Origin: Fenollaria sporofastidiosus
GTDB taxonomy: Bacteria > Bacillota > Clostridia > Tissierellales > Peptoniphilaceae
Reading direction: 5' to 3'
DNA: 64,000 nucleotides
Assembly (NCBI RefSeq): GCF_943169635.2
Contig: NZ_OW968186.1
Coordinates: forward strand, 496,001 to 560,000
Shown here: positions 6,698-15,974 of the stretch, in pieces
How the letters are laid out: the number at the start of each line of letters is the position of its first letter
How positions within the stretch are numbered: the first letter of the stretch is position 1
The notes under the pieces: generated by a model
Database searches by the model: none
Seen by the model: only the letters and a program-made list of their open reading frames with translations
Told to the model about the DNA's origin: nothing
Made by a program: the position numbers and the translations under genes

Positions 6698-9136
6698 CTA
6701 TTCTTCAACTGAGGAGACAAACTTTGATGCACTCGCAACCTTGTCGTCCGCTTGCTTCATAAGTATAACTCCTTGTGTATTTCTTCCTAACTCGTTTATG
6801 CTGTCAGAGTCGATCCTGATTATAACGCCCTTTAGTGAGATGATCATGATCTCGTCTTCTTCTTCAACAGATTTTGCGACAACTATCGGTCCAGTCTTAC
6901 TAGTTACCTTGTAGCAGATCATGCCCTTGCCGTTTCTTGCTTGTACCTTAAATTCGTCAAAGCTTGTCTTCTTGCCGTAACCATTCTCAGTGATCATAAG
7001 TAGGCTTGTGCCCTTTCTTGCCACTTCGATGGATACGATGATGTCGTCTTTGTTAAGCTTCATCGCCTTAACACCCATCGCTATCCTTGATGATGGTCTT
7101 GTTGTCTTCTCATCAAACATTAAAAACTTACCTTGCTTTGTTACGCAAACGATGTTTTCCTCGCCTGATGTTCTTCTAACGCCAACTACCTTGTCTTCAT
7201 CTCTAAGGTTGATTGCCTTAAGGCCTCTCTTTCTGATGTTTTTGAACTCATCAAGGCTCACTCTCTTGTATATACCTTCTTGTGTAAGCATAGATAAGAA
7301 GCCGCCTTCTTCATCCTTCTTTAGTGGGATGATGGCTGAGATCTTCTCGTCTTTTTCAAGCTGAACAAGGTTTACTATAGCAAGTCCTCTTGCTTGACGC
7401 GAGCTCTCTGGTATCTCATAGGCTTTGATTGAGTAGATTCTACCCTTGTCTGTGAAGAATAATAAGTCGTCATGTGTCGAGACTACATATATGTCTTCAA
7501 CAAAGTCTTCGTCACGTCTTTGCATGCCTTGGACTCCCTTGCCGCCTCTCTTTTGCATCTTGTATGCGCCCTCTGGCATACGCTTGATGTAGCCAAAGTG
7601 TGTTAGAGTGATAACAACGTCTTCGTCCTCTATCATGTCAATGGTATCAATCTCGCCTGGGTCTGGCATGATTCTTGTTCTTCTTAGGTCTTGATACTTT
7701 TCTTTTATATCTATAAGCTCGTCTTTGATGATGCCGTAGATAAGTCTTTCTGAGCCAAGTATCTCCTTGTATTGATTAATTAATTTAATTAGTTCAAGGT
7801 ATTCTTCTTCAAGCTTGTCTCTTTCAAGACCTGTTAGTCTCTTAAGTCTCATCTCCATGATGGCATTTGCTTGGATTTCTGATAGCTTGAACCTAGTCAT
7901 CATTTCATTAACAGCAGTCTTGTCATCCTTTGAGCCTCTGATTATCTTTATGATCTCATCGATATGGTCAAGTGCAGTGCGAAGTCCTTCAACTATATGC
8001 GCTCTCGCCTCAGCCTTAGCAAGGTCGAAGCGTGTTCTACGAGTGATGATCTCGTATTGGTGCATGATGTAGTACTCGATAAGCTCCTTAAGTGTAAGAA
8101 CCTTTGGCTCGCCACCCACAAGTGCAAGGTTGATGATACCGAAGGTATTTTGCATTTGTGTGTTCTTATATAAATTGTTTAGGACAATGTTGGCGCTTTG
8201 ATCACGCTTTATGTCTATAACAACACGTAAACCATCTCTGTCGGACTCGTCTCTGATGTCTGAGATGCCTTCGATCTTTTTATCTCTTACAAGCTCGGCT
8301 ATCTTTTGTATAAGTTTTGCTTTGTTTACTTGGTATGGAAGCTCCTTGATTATGATCTTCTCTCTACCTTTTTTCTCTTCGATTTCGCAAAGTGCTCTTT
8401 GAACTATGCGGCCTCTACCAGTTCTGTATGCTTCCTTGATGCCGTCTTTACCCATAATCAGAGCTCCTGTAGGGAAGTCCGGTCCCTTGATGTACTTCAT
8501 AAGACCATCGACATCTATGTCTTTGTTATCAATGTAGGCAACGCAAGCGTCGATTACTTCCTTTAGGTTGTGTGGCGCCATGTTAGTCGCCATACCAACA
8601 GCGATACCCGATGAACCATTAACAAGAAGGTTAGGAAAGCGTGATGGAAGAACTACCGGCTCTTTAGTTGTCTCGTCGAAGTTTAGCATGTAGTCAACAG
8701 TGTCTTTGTTAATGTCCCTAAGCATCTCCATGGCAATCTTTGTCATCTTTACTTCAGTGTAACGCATCGCAGCAGCGCCGTCACCATCGACACTGCCGAA
8801 GTTACCGTGGCCATCAACTAGTAAGTATCTTGTGTTGAAGTCTTGCGCAAGTCTAACCATGGCATCATATACAGCTGTATCGCCGTGTGGGTGGTACTTA
8901 CCAAGTACGTCACCGACTACTCTGGCAGACTTTCTGTACTGACCTTGCGGTGTGATGCCAAGCTCGTTCATCGAGTAAAGTATCCTTCTGTGAACAGGTT
9001 TTAAACCGTCTCTTACATCAGGAAGCGCTCTTGAAACTATAACGCTCATCGCGTAGCTCAAGTAGCTATTCTTCATCTCGTGCTCGACATTGACATCCTT
9101 AAATTGTTTATCTTTTAAAATTACTTCATCTGTCAT
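6698..9136 (-). CDS. gyrA: DNA gyrase subunit A
   Basis: Breakage-reunion subunit of gyrase, which supercoils DNA together with GyrB. 812 residues, typical length. The active-site tyrosine lies in AAAMRYTEVKM (near residue 125). The quinolone-resistance region reads YHPHGDTAVYDAM, with Thr at the position equal to E. coli Ser83 and Asp kept at 87. The GyrA-box is QKRGGKG. It follows gyrB by 12 bases in the dnaN-recF-gyrBA train. Confidence 0.97.
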   Translation of the reverse strand: MTDEVILKDKQFKDVNVEHEMKNSYLSYAMSVIVSRALPDVRDGLKPVHRRILYSMNELGITPQGQYRKSARVVGDVLGKYHPHGDTAVYDAMVRLAQDFNTRYLLVDGHGNFGSVDGDGAAAMRYTEVKMTKIAMEMLRDINKDTVDYMLNFDETTKEPVVLPSRFPNLLVNGSSGIAVGMATNMAPHNLKEVIDACVAYIDNKDIDVDGLMKYIKGPDFPTGALIMGKDGIKEAYRTGRGRIVQRALCEIEEKKGREKIIIKELPYQVNKAKLIQKIAELVRDKKIEGISDIRDESDRDGLRVVIDIKRDQSANIVLNNLYKNTQMQNTFGIINLALVGGEPKVLTLKELIEYYIMHQYEIITRRTRFDLAKAEARAHIVEGLRTALDHIDEIIKIIRGSKDDKTAVNEMMTRFKLSEIQANAIMEMRLKRLTGLERDKLEEEYLELIKLINQYKEILGSERLIYGIIKDELIDIKEKYQDLRRTRIMPDPGEIDTIDMIEDEDVVITLTHFGYIKRMPEGAYKMQKRGGKGVQGMQRRDEDFVEDIYVVSTHDDLLFFTDKGRIYSIKAYEIPESSRQARGLAIVNLVQLEKDEKISAIIPLKKDEEGGFLSMLTQEGIYKRVSLDEFKNIRKRGLKAINLRDEDKVVGVRRTSGEENIVCVTKQGKFLMFDEKTTRPSSRIAMGVKAMKLNKDDIIVSIEVARKGTSLLMITENGYGKKTSFDEFKVQARNGKGMICYKVTSKTGPIVVAKSVEEEDEIMIISLKGVIIRIDSDSINELGRNTQGVILMKQADDKVASASKFVSSVEE

Positions 9137-9148
9137 CTTATTACCTCA

Positions 9149-11056
9149 TTATATATCTAAGTTCGACGCGTATTTTGCGTTCTTTTCTATAAATTCTCTT
9201 CTCGGTTCGACCTTGTCCCCCATTAGCATGGAGAATATCTCATCAGCATTAACAGCGTCGTCAACATTGACTCTTAAAAGTATTCTGTGTTCTGGGTCCA
9301 TAGTTGTCTCCCAAAGCTGTTCAGGGTTCATCTCACCAAGACCTTTGTAACGCTGTATTGTGTAGTTGTCTCTGCCTATCTCTTTAAGTAAAACTTCTAG
9401 CTCGTCATCGTCGTATACATAGTACTCTTTTCTGTTCTTGCTAACCATGTATAGTGGTGGCTGTGCTATATAAATGTGTCCATCGTCAACAAGCTCTCTC
9501 ATGTGTCTAAAGAAGAATGTTAGTAGAAGTGTCCTAATGTGAGCGCCGTCGACGTCGGCATCGGTCATGATGATGATCTTGCCGTATCTAAGCTTTTCTA
9601 TGTTAAACTCAGTGTCTATACCTGTACCAAAAGCTGTGATCATCGCCTTGATTTCTTCATAAGCAAGTATCCTATCAAGCCTTGCCTTCTCAACGTTAAG
9701 TATCTTACCTCTAAGTGGAAGTATGGCTTGGAACTTTCTGTCACGGCCTTGCTTTGCAGAACCGCCGGCTGAGTCCCCTTCGACTATGAAGATCTCTGTC
9801 TCAGTGTTATCGTTCGATTGACAGTCAGCAAGCTTACCAGGTAGTGTTGTGTTATCCAAGACACTTCTTTTGCCTCTTGATAAGTCACGCGCCTTTCTAG
9901 CCGCCTCACGCGCTCTTTGCGCCGAGATTGCCTTCTCTATGATCTTCTTTCCTTCTTGCGGATGAAGCTCAAAGTAATCAGTAAGCTCAGTATATGCAAC
10001 AGAGTTTACTATACCTTGCACCTCGCTATTACCAAGCTTAGACTTAGTTTGTCCTTCAAATTGTGGCTCCTTAAGCTTAACTGAGACTATGGCTGTTAGA
10101 CCCTCTCTCGCGTCATCGCCTGATAAGTTTTCTTCCTTTTCCTTTATAATGTTGGCTTTTCTACCATAATCATTAAGCACTCTTGTTAAAGCATTTCTAA
10201 AACCTGTCAAATGGTAGCCGCCTTCTGTAGTGTGTATATTGTTCGCAAATGTTAGTACATTTTCAGAGTAACCGTCAGTGTATTGCATAGCTATCTCAAG
10301 CTCGCAGTCCTCCATGGACTTGTCGAAGTAGATGATGTCTTCACTGATAGGGTTCTTGCTGCGGTTGATGTATTCAACGAATGACTTGATACCGCCTTCG
10401 TAGTGGAAAACTTCCTCCTGTGGATCTTCTTCTCTCTCGTCGATTAAAGTGATGCGCACTCCTTTATTAAGGAAGGCAACCTCTCTAAACTTAGTGACTA
10501 AGACTTCCTTCGAAAATTCAGTTGTATCAAAAATTTCACTATCTGGCATGAATTGTATAGTAGTACCTGACTCCTTTGTGTCGCCAACTACCTTTATGTC
10601 GCCTTGCGCCTTACCTCTTGCAAAGTGCTGTTCATATATATGGCCGCCCCTCTTAACAGTTGCTATAAGCCACTCGCTAAGAGCGTTAACGCATGAAACA
10701 CCAACACCGTGAAGACCGCCAGATACCTTGTATGCGTCGTTGTTGAACTTACCACCTGCATGAAGCACAGTAAGTACAGTCTCCAAAGTCGACTTGCCAG
10801 TCTTAGGGTGCACTTCAACCGGTATACCCGAGCCATTATCCTCTATAGATATACTGCCGTCCTTGTAGATCACAACCTTGACAGTGTCAGCTCTGCCCGC
10901 CAAAACTTCGTCTATGGAGTTGTCCATAACCTCCATAACACAGTGGTGCAGACCCTTTGTGCCAGTCGAGCCTATATACATGCCCGGTCTTTTTCTAACG
11001 GGTTCAAGTCCTTCAAGAACCTGAATACTACCCGCATTATAATTCTTATCTTCCAT
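9149..11056 (-). CDS. gyrB: DNA gyrase subunit B
   Basis: ATPase subunit of gyrase. The N-terminal GHKL ATPase region has EVMDNSIDEVLAG and GGLHGVGVSCVNALS. The TOPRIM region has VEGDSAGGSAKQGRDRKFQA and the metal-binding TDADVDGAH. The C-terminal QRYKGLGEMNPEQLWETTMD is the standard ending signature. 635 residues is the normal short (Gram-positive) GyrB length. The ATG overlaps recF by 11 bases. Confidence 0.97.
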   Translation of the reverse strand: MEDKNYNAGSIQVLEGLEPVRKRPGMYIGSTGTKGLHHCVMEVMDNSIDEVLAGRADTVKVVIYKDGSISIEDNGSGIPVEVHPKTGKSTLETVLTVLHAGGKFNNDAYKVSGGLHGVGVSCVNALSEWLIATVKRGGHIYEQHFARGKAQGDIKVVGDTKESGTTIQFMPDSEIFDTTEFSKEVLVTKFREVAFLNKGVRITLIDEREEDPQEEVFHYEGGIKSFVEYINRSKNPISEDIIYFDKSMEDCELEIAMQYTDGYSENVLTFANNIHTTEGGYHLTGFRNALTRVLNDYGRKANIIKEKEENLSGDDAREGLTAIVSVKLKEPQFEGQTKSKLGNSEVQGIVNSVAYTELTDYFELHPQEGKKIIEKAISAQRAREAARKARDLSRGKRSVLDNTTLPGKLADCQSNDNTETEIFIVEGDSAGGSAKQGRDRKFQAILPLRGKILNVEKARLDRILAYEEIKAMITAFGTGIDTEFNIEKLRYGKIIIMTDADVDGAHIRTLLLTFFFRHMRELVDDGHIYIAQPPLYMVSKNRKEYYVYDDDELEVLLKEIGRDNYTIQRYKGLGEMNPEQLWETTMDPEHRILLRVNVDDAVNADEIFSMLMGDKVEPRREFIEKNAKYASNLDI

Positions 11057-12146
11057 TTCTTCCTCCGTAAATCATTTCATTCGTTTCTAACTTTATAAGT
11101 AAATAGTCATCGTCTATCAAATCTTTAATATCATCCATATCCTGCAGCGTAAATATTACCTGCATATCAGAGACTGCATCAAGTAAGTACTTCTTCCTCG
11201 ACTTGTCAAGCTCAGAAAAAACATCGTCAAGTAAGAGCGTTACATCCTTTTGAAAGCTCCTTATCATCTTGAGCTCACTAAGCTTCATAGAGAGCATCAC
11301 AGTCCTTAATTGGCCTTGCGAGGCAAACTTTTTCGCCTCATTCTCAGCTATCGTTATAAGATAGTCATCCCTATGTGGACCCAAGGCAGTCGACTTTCTA
11401 TCGATGTCCTTGTCAATGTTTGCTGTGAAAGCTTCTTCATAAGTCTTTTTAATGTCCGCTTTTATGTCAATGTTAGTCTTGTACTCGATACTTAAGTCTT
11501 CTCCACCACTTAAGTCATTGTGTATAGCCTTGCAAATGGCGTTAAAGTTCTCAGTAAAGGTCTTTCTCTTTTCTATAAGAGCCGCTCCAAGCGTAATTAG
11601 CTGCGCGTCATACGACTTTAGTACTGCCTTTAAAGAGTTTTTGTCTCTATACATCTTAAGCGCCTTGTTCCTATTCATAAGAACCTTGTTGTAGCTAAGA
11701 AGTTCATCGCGATACGAGGGCGATATCCTCGTTATGATGCTGTCGATGTACTTTCTTCTAAGAGCCGGCGCGCCTTTTAATATATTTAGGTCGAAGGGTT
11801 CAAAAAGAACCGCCTCAAACTTTTGCGTGTAGTCCTTCACATTCTTAAGCATCTTTTCATTTTGCTTAACAAGCTTACCTTTAGGCTCTATACTGATCTC
11901 TAATCTGTTTAGTATATCAGAGTAGAGGTACTCAAAAGAGGCATAACTCGATGAGCAGCCAAACTTTATTAGCTCATGGTTCCTTTCAGTCCTGAAGCTC
12001 TTTAAGAAACTAAGCATGTATATAGCCTCAATCACATTCGATTTGCCCTTGGCATTGCTTGCAAGTATTATGTTCTTTTTTGGATGAAACTTCAAATATA
12101 ACTTTGAAAAGCTTCTAAAGTTTACAAGCTTTAAACTCTTTAACAT
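11046..12146 (-). CDS. recF: DNA replication and repair protein RecF
   Basis: SMC-like ATPase that loads RecA at gaps. N-terminal LVNFRSFSKLYLKF and Walker A NAKGKSNVIEAI; signature region GPHRDDYLITI; Walker B LLLDDVFSELDKSR. The Walker A loop reads ASNAKGKSN where the family consensus is GENGQGKTN, a mild departure that keeps GK(S/T). 366 residues, normal. It overlaps the small S4 gene upstream by 7 bases and gyrB downstream by 11, so it lies inside a coupled operon. Confidence 0.94.
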   Translation of the reverse strand: MLKSLKLVNFRSFSKLYLKFHPKKNIILASNAKGKSNVIEAIYMLSFLKSFRTERNHELIKFGCSSSYASFEYLYSDILNRLEISIEPKGKLVKQNEKMLKNVKDYTQKFEAVLFEPFDLNILKGAPALRRKYIDSIITRISPSYRDELLSYNKVLMNRNKALKMYRDKNSLKAVLKSYDAQLITLGAALIEKRKTFTENFNAICKAIHNDLSGGEDLSIEYKTNIDIKADIKKTYEEAFTANIDKDIDRKSTALGPHRDDYLITIAENEAKKFASQGQLRTVMLSMKLSELKMIRSFQKDVTLLLDDVFSELDKSRKKYLLDAVSDMQVIFTLQDMDDIKDLIDDDYLLIKLETNEMIYGGRNGR

Positions 12147-12343
12147 ATCTCTATACTTTCATCAAATAATGTAACAACGTCACCCACTCTGATCTTCTTA
12201 CCTCTGCGAGTTTCTACCTCGCCGTTGACCTTAACAAGACCATCTTGAATGATGTTTTTTGCCATGGCGCCGCTATCTACAAGAGCGCAAACCTTTAAAA
12301 CATTTTGCAGCTGAATGTATTCATCTTCTAGCTTAAACTTCAT
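12140..12343 (-). CDS. yaaA: S4-domain RNA-binding protein YaaA (RlbA-like)
   Basis: A 67-residue single S4 domain protein (LVDSGAMAKNIIQDGLVKVNG, then TRRGKKIRVGD). It lies between dnaN and recF, as in most Firmicutes. The ATG at 12343 is preferred over a GTG three codons upstream, because AGGTGAG sits about 8 bases before it. The family is thought to act in ribosome assembly or RNA binding; the role is not proven here. Confidence 0.88.
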   Translation of the reverse strand: MKFKLEDEYIQLQNVLKVCALVDSGAMAKNIIQDGLVKVNGEVETRRGKKIRVGDVVTLFDESIEIC

Positions 12344-12379
12344 AATTCTCACCTAATCATCTATTATAATATATATCAC

Positions 12380-13474
12380 TTACGCTTGCATCTTTACAGG
12401 TAAAACAAGGTAGCGATACTCTTCATTTTCAGTAATCTTCATAGGCCTAATGCTTTCAGAAAGCCTTAATGTAAGCTTATCCGAGCTCATAGCCTTGAGA
12501 CCTTCAAGGACGTAGCGGCCGTTGAAGCCAATCTTGATATTGTCACCAGTTTTTTCTACCATGATGTCGTCACTTGCATTTCCCATCTCGTTCGAAGCAG
12601 TGATCTTTAAGTTGTTATCCTCAAAATCCATAACTATAAGACTAACTCTGTCCTCAAAGCCTATTAATGATACTCTCTCGATGGCATTGATTAAATCCAT
12701 CCTAGATATCTCTACAGTAGTGTAGTCCTCACTTGCAAAGACTTCCTCGTAGTTAAAGAAGTCGCCTTCGATAAGCCTTGTATATAGTAGTGCTCTGTCT
12801 ATCTTGAAGACTGCCTTGTCTCTTGCATATGATATCTCAACAATGTCATCAGTATCTTCAAGCATCTTTTGCACTTCAGATAAAGTTCTGTATGGAACTA
12901 TGAAGGATGTTTCTTCTTCACTGTCCACCTTGAACTTTAAGGAACTAATTCTATAACCATCAAGACTTGCAGCGTCTAAGTAGCCCTTGCTAAATTTGAA
13001 GTAAACGCCACACAAAGTAGGTCTTGCTTGGTCTTGACTAGTCGAGAAAAGTGTCTTCTTGATAATCTTGTTAAGATCCTTCATCGATAGCTTCACGCTC
13101 TTGTCAGTTGCAACACGAGTGTCGATCTCTGGGTAGTCATCGTGAGGCATGCTCTTTAAGTTAAACTTTGAGAACTTCGCCTTGATCTCAACATCGTCAC
13201 CTTCACAAGTGAAACTGATCTCACCTGAAGCTAGCTTTCTTACTATGTCACTTAAAAGCTTGTTCGAGAAGCAGCAAGTGCCCTCTTCAAGAACTTGGCA
13301 CTCAACTTCGGATATGATGGTAAGCTCAGTGTCAGTTGAAACAAGCCTTATTCTGTTATTTGCAGCAGTAATTTTGATTGCTTCAAGAATTTCAAGAGGA
13401 CTTCTTTGAGAGATAGCCCTTTGAGCAATCGTAATGTGTTTTAAAAATTGGTCTTTGTCGATAATAAATTTCAT
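12380..13474 (-). CDS. dnaN: DNA polymerase III beta subunit (sliding clamp)
   Basis: 364 residues, the usual size for the three-fold beta clamp. Typical segments are LLSDIVRKLASGEISF, the central RPTLCGVYF and the C-terminal YRYLVLPVKM. It is the first gene after the AT-rich origin segment and heads a train that runs through yaaA, recF and gyrBA. Confidence 0.96.
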   Translation of the reverse strand: MKFIIDKDQFLKHITIAQRAISQRSPLEILEAIKITAANNRIRLVSTDTELTIISEVECQVLEEGTCCFSNKLLSDIVRKLASGEISFTCEGDDVEIKAKFSKFNLKSMPHDDYPEIDTRVATDKSVKLSMKDLNKIIKKTLFSTSQDQARPTLCGVYFKFSKGYLDAASLDGYRISSLKFKVDSEEETSFIVPYRTLSEVQKMLEDTDDIVEISYARDKAVFKIDRALLYTRLIEGDFFNYEEVFASEDYTTVEISRMDLINAIERVSLIGFEDRVSLIVMDFEDNNLKITASNEMGNASDDIMVEKTGDNIKIGFNGRYVLEGLKAMSSDKLTLRLSESIRPMKITENEEYRYLVLPVKMQA

Positions 13475-14035
13475 CTAATCACCTCTTATTTCTTGTTTGT
13501 AGAACAAATATTAATACTTTTTTTGATACTATCAAATAATTCCGTAGTATTTATTTTTTCTTAATAAAAATTTTTTAATTAAACTATAATTATATATTTT
13601 GTTCTTTTCTAATTTATATTTTTTCTTCTATCATATAATATATATAATAATTTTCTAATAGCAAATATTTTATTCAGAACGAATTTTTTTTTTAGATATC
13701 AAATATGGAAATATTTGATATCGCAAGAAAATTTAATTTTTGAATTTTCTTTTAATAATAAGAACCTCACCCTACCACAAAACTTTATTTTATCAAAACT
13801 ATTTCTTTATAATAATAATTAAAAGAACCTCACCCTTCCACGATGCTTCGCATCGGGTGGGTACCCGAGAACCTTGCATTATTATTAACGCTTGCGCTTT
13901 AATAATAATTATAATAAAGAGTAATAGTAGTAGGCTCTGTATAATTGTGGATAACTTATCCTAATTAGGCTTTTTAGCTAATACTTATCCACAGGTCTTC
14001 TTGATAAAATGTTCACTAAATGGAACTTATCCACA
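13475..14035. other. oriC part 1: AT-rich stretch and DnaA boxes between dnaN and dnaA
   Basis: 13490-13760 is almost pure A+T, suited to unwinding. Three perfect DnaA boxes lie at 13946-13954 (TGTGGATAA), 13985-13993 and 14027-14035 (both TTATCCACA). The last overlaps the dnaA stop codon. With the cluster upstream of dnaA this makes a bipartite origin of the Bacillus type. Which part opens is inferred. Confidence 0.8.
13822..13876. repeat. Interspersed repeat family E, copy 1
   Basis: Starts AAGAACCTCACCC and ends GGGTACCCGAGAACCTTG, around a small GATGCTTCGCATC hairpin. A second copy is inverted at 55952-56012 and a shortened one is at 60463-60496. A partial start (AAGAACCTCACCC) also occurs at 13760. 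Confidence 0.5.
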
Positions 14036-15358
14036 GATGATCTTTTCCAAAGCGTCAACTGCTTCTCTAATTTCCTTATTTGCCTTCTTCGCCCTGAGTA
14101 TTTTTTCATAGGCATATATCACGGTAGAGTGGTCGCGTCCACCAAAAGATTCACCAATCTTTGGATACGATAAATCCGTGTGTACACGAGCAAAATACAT
14201 AGCTATCTGCCTTGGTATAGCTATGTCAGAAGACTTTTTCTTCGAGTGAATGTCATCAACACTTATATTGAAATACTTCGAAACAGCCTCCTTAATCGAG
14301 TCTATGGTGATCTCTTTTTCCTCAGTTTGACTCATAAAGTCAAGCGCACTCTTCGCAAGAGGCACAGTAATTTCAAGCTTAGTACCGCCTTCCTGTTCAG
14401 AAGCCGCCTTAACACCCATAAGCGCACCTTCAAGCTGACGAATATTCTGCTTAGCACGCTTTGCGATGTACTCAAGCACATCGTCACTAACATTAAGGTG
14501 CTCCTCGTCCGCCTTCGCCCTCAATATAGCGATACGCGTCTCCAATGGAGGCTGCTTAACCTCTATAGTTAGACCACTTTCAAAGCGGCTGATAATCCTG
14601 TCTTGAATATTTTTAATATCACTAGGCGACCTATCCGATGCGATAATTATCTGCTTATTCATAGTGTAGAGCGCATTAAAAGTGTGGAAAAACTCCTCTT
14701 GCGTTTGATCCTTGTACGACAAAAACTGAATATCGTCAATAATCAAGCAGTCCAAAGAGCGATACTTTTCCTTAAATTCGCGCATCTTTCTGTTTTGTAA
14801 GCAGCTAATAAGCTCATTTGTAAAGTCTTCACTAGTAATATATAAAAGCCTAAAATCCTTATGATCCTTTAGCATCTTATTGCCTATCGCATTGATAAGA
14901 TGAGTCTTACCTAGACCAGTCTTACCAAATAAGAAGAATGGATTGTAAAGAAGACCTGGATTTTCCGCTATCCTCTTAGAATTTTCGAAGACATAAAGGT
15001 TTGCCTCACCAGGAATAAACCTGTTAAAAGTAAAGTAAGGATTCAAATTAGGAATTATATCCCCAGTTTTTTGAGAAGTCTCCTCAACACTTTGATGATA
15101 GTCATAACCTTCAGTCGGTTCCAAAATCTTAAGATCCACAACACCCATATCCAAGGCAATAAGCTTTCTCTTGATAAGGTCCTTGTAGTTAAACTGGACT
15201 ATGCTCTTGATGAATAGGTTTGGAGCCAAAAGCATCAAGATGCCGTCTTCAAAGGCAACAGGTTCCAAAACACTGATCCAAAGGTCCATGTTGTTAAGAG
15301 CAATGTCTTCCTTAAGCGACTCCATACAAGATGCAAATATCGACTTTGCGTTGTTCAT
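14027..15358 (-). CDS. dnaA: Chromosomal replication initiator DnaA
   Basis: Binds 9-bp boxes at oriC, melts the origin and loads helicase. Walker A GKTGLGKTHL (about residues 149-158), Walker B CLIIDDIQFL, sensor and box VI region SRFESGLTIEV, and the domain IV DNA-binding signature GGRDHSTVIYA. 443 residues, normal. GGAGGTAATAAAT precedes the ATG. DnaA boxes lie on both sides, allowing autoregulation as in other bacteria. Confidence 0.97.
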   Translation of the reverse strand: MNNAKSIFASCMESLKEDIALNNMDLWISVLEPVAFEDGILMLLAPNLFIKSIVQFNYKDLIKRKLIALDMGVVDLKILEPTEGYDYHQSVEETSQKTGDIIPNLNPYFTFNRFIPGEANLYVFENSKRIAENPGLLYNPFFLFGKTGLGKTHLINAIGNKMLKDHKDFRLLYITSEDFTNELISCLQNRKMREFKEKYRSLDCLIIDDIQFLSYKDQTQEEFFHTFNALYTMNKQIIIASDRSPSDIKNIQDRIISRFESGLTIEVKQPPLETRIAILRAKADEEHLNVSDDVLEYIAKRAKQNIRQLEGALMGVKAASEQEGGTKLEITVPLAKSALDFMSQTEEKEITIDSIKEAVSKYFNISVDDIHSKKKSSDIAIPRQIAMYFARVHTDLSYPKIGESFGGRDHSTVIYAYEKILRAKKANKEIREAVDALEKIICG

Positions 15359-15640
15359 ATTTATTACCTCCGTCCTATGTGGATACTTTATCCACAGACA
15401 TCTGTCATTATATGTATTTTCACGAGAATGTACTTGTTCATAGAAAATACTATGTTTTCTGTGGATAAGTTTATATTTTTACTAACATATCCACAGTTTT
15501 TCCACAAGTTATTAACAGTTTACACAAGATATACTGCTCTATTTTCTAAGTCTTTTATATTATATCAACAAATAAAAAAATTATCAACATTTATTTTTGT
15601 GGTCTGTGGATAGACTGTGTATAGAACTTAAAAAGGTTCT
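15359..15640. other. oriC part 2: DnaA box cluster upstream of dnaA
   Basis: DnaA boxes or near matches at 15378 (TGTGGATAC), 15388 (TTATCCACA), 15460 (TGTGGATAA), 15487 (ATATCCACA), 15498 (TTTTCCACA), 15581 (TTATCAACA) and 15605 (TGTGGATAG). Gene direction diverges around this point: the replication genes run leftward and the rpmH block rightward. That fits the replication start. Confidence 0.85.
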
Positions 15641-15659
15641 CAATATATGGGACACTTCT

Positions 15660-15722
15660 TATATATAAGGACGCCTCTTATATAGTTAGTCGCTTACTAT
15701 ATATAAGTACGATAGCTATATA
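15660..15722. repeat. 19-bp-period array with TATATA core (locus 2)
   Basis: TATATA hexamers at 15660, 15679, 15698 and 15717, exactly 19 apart, next to oriC. The period and core match those at 2856 and 38948. Confidence 0.6.
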
Positions 15723-15812
15723 CTTGCAAGGTTAGAAAGATTTTTAAGTAAACTTTGCTTTGTATATCGATTGCCTTAAAGCTAGACTAAGACAATCCCT
15801 TTTAAAATCCTC

Positions 15813-15841
15813 TTGAACAATTGGCGCTTTTGTGGTAAAAT
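15813..15841 (+). promoter_or_regulatory. Promoter of the DUF4143-type ATPase gene
   Basis: -35 TTGAAC (15813-15818), 17-bp spacer, -10 TAAAAT (15836-15841). The box CCCTTTTAAAATCCTCTTG just upstream recurs before the promoter at 18097 and near 17935. The spacer and -10 region are the first unit of the 33-bp repeat that follows. Confidence 0.5.
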
Positions 15842-15974
15842 TAAGAAAAATAATTGGCGGGTTTGTGACAAAAGTACAAAAAATAATTGGCGGGTTTGTG
15901 ACAAAAGTACAAAAAATAATTGGCGGGTTTGTGACAAAAGTACAAAAAATAATTGGCGGGTTTGAGGTGAAACT
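15819..15974 (+). repeat. 33-bp tandem repeat, five units, in the ATPase leader
   Basis: AATTGGCGGGTTTGTG recurs at 15819, 15852, 15885, 15918 and 15951, exactly 33 bases apart; the first unit reads AATTGGCGCTTTTGTG. The intervening part is ACAAAAGTACAAAAAAT. Two more units with the same spacing lie at 17956 and 17989, beyond the ATPase gene. The tract sits between the promoter and the ATG at 15975. Confidence 0.85.

Noticed and set aside
8876..8912. Fluoroquinolone resistance mutation in GyrA (Thr at position 83 equivalent)
   Set aside because: Thr may be the natural residue in this lineage; one sequence cannot show a resistance change.
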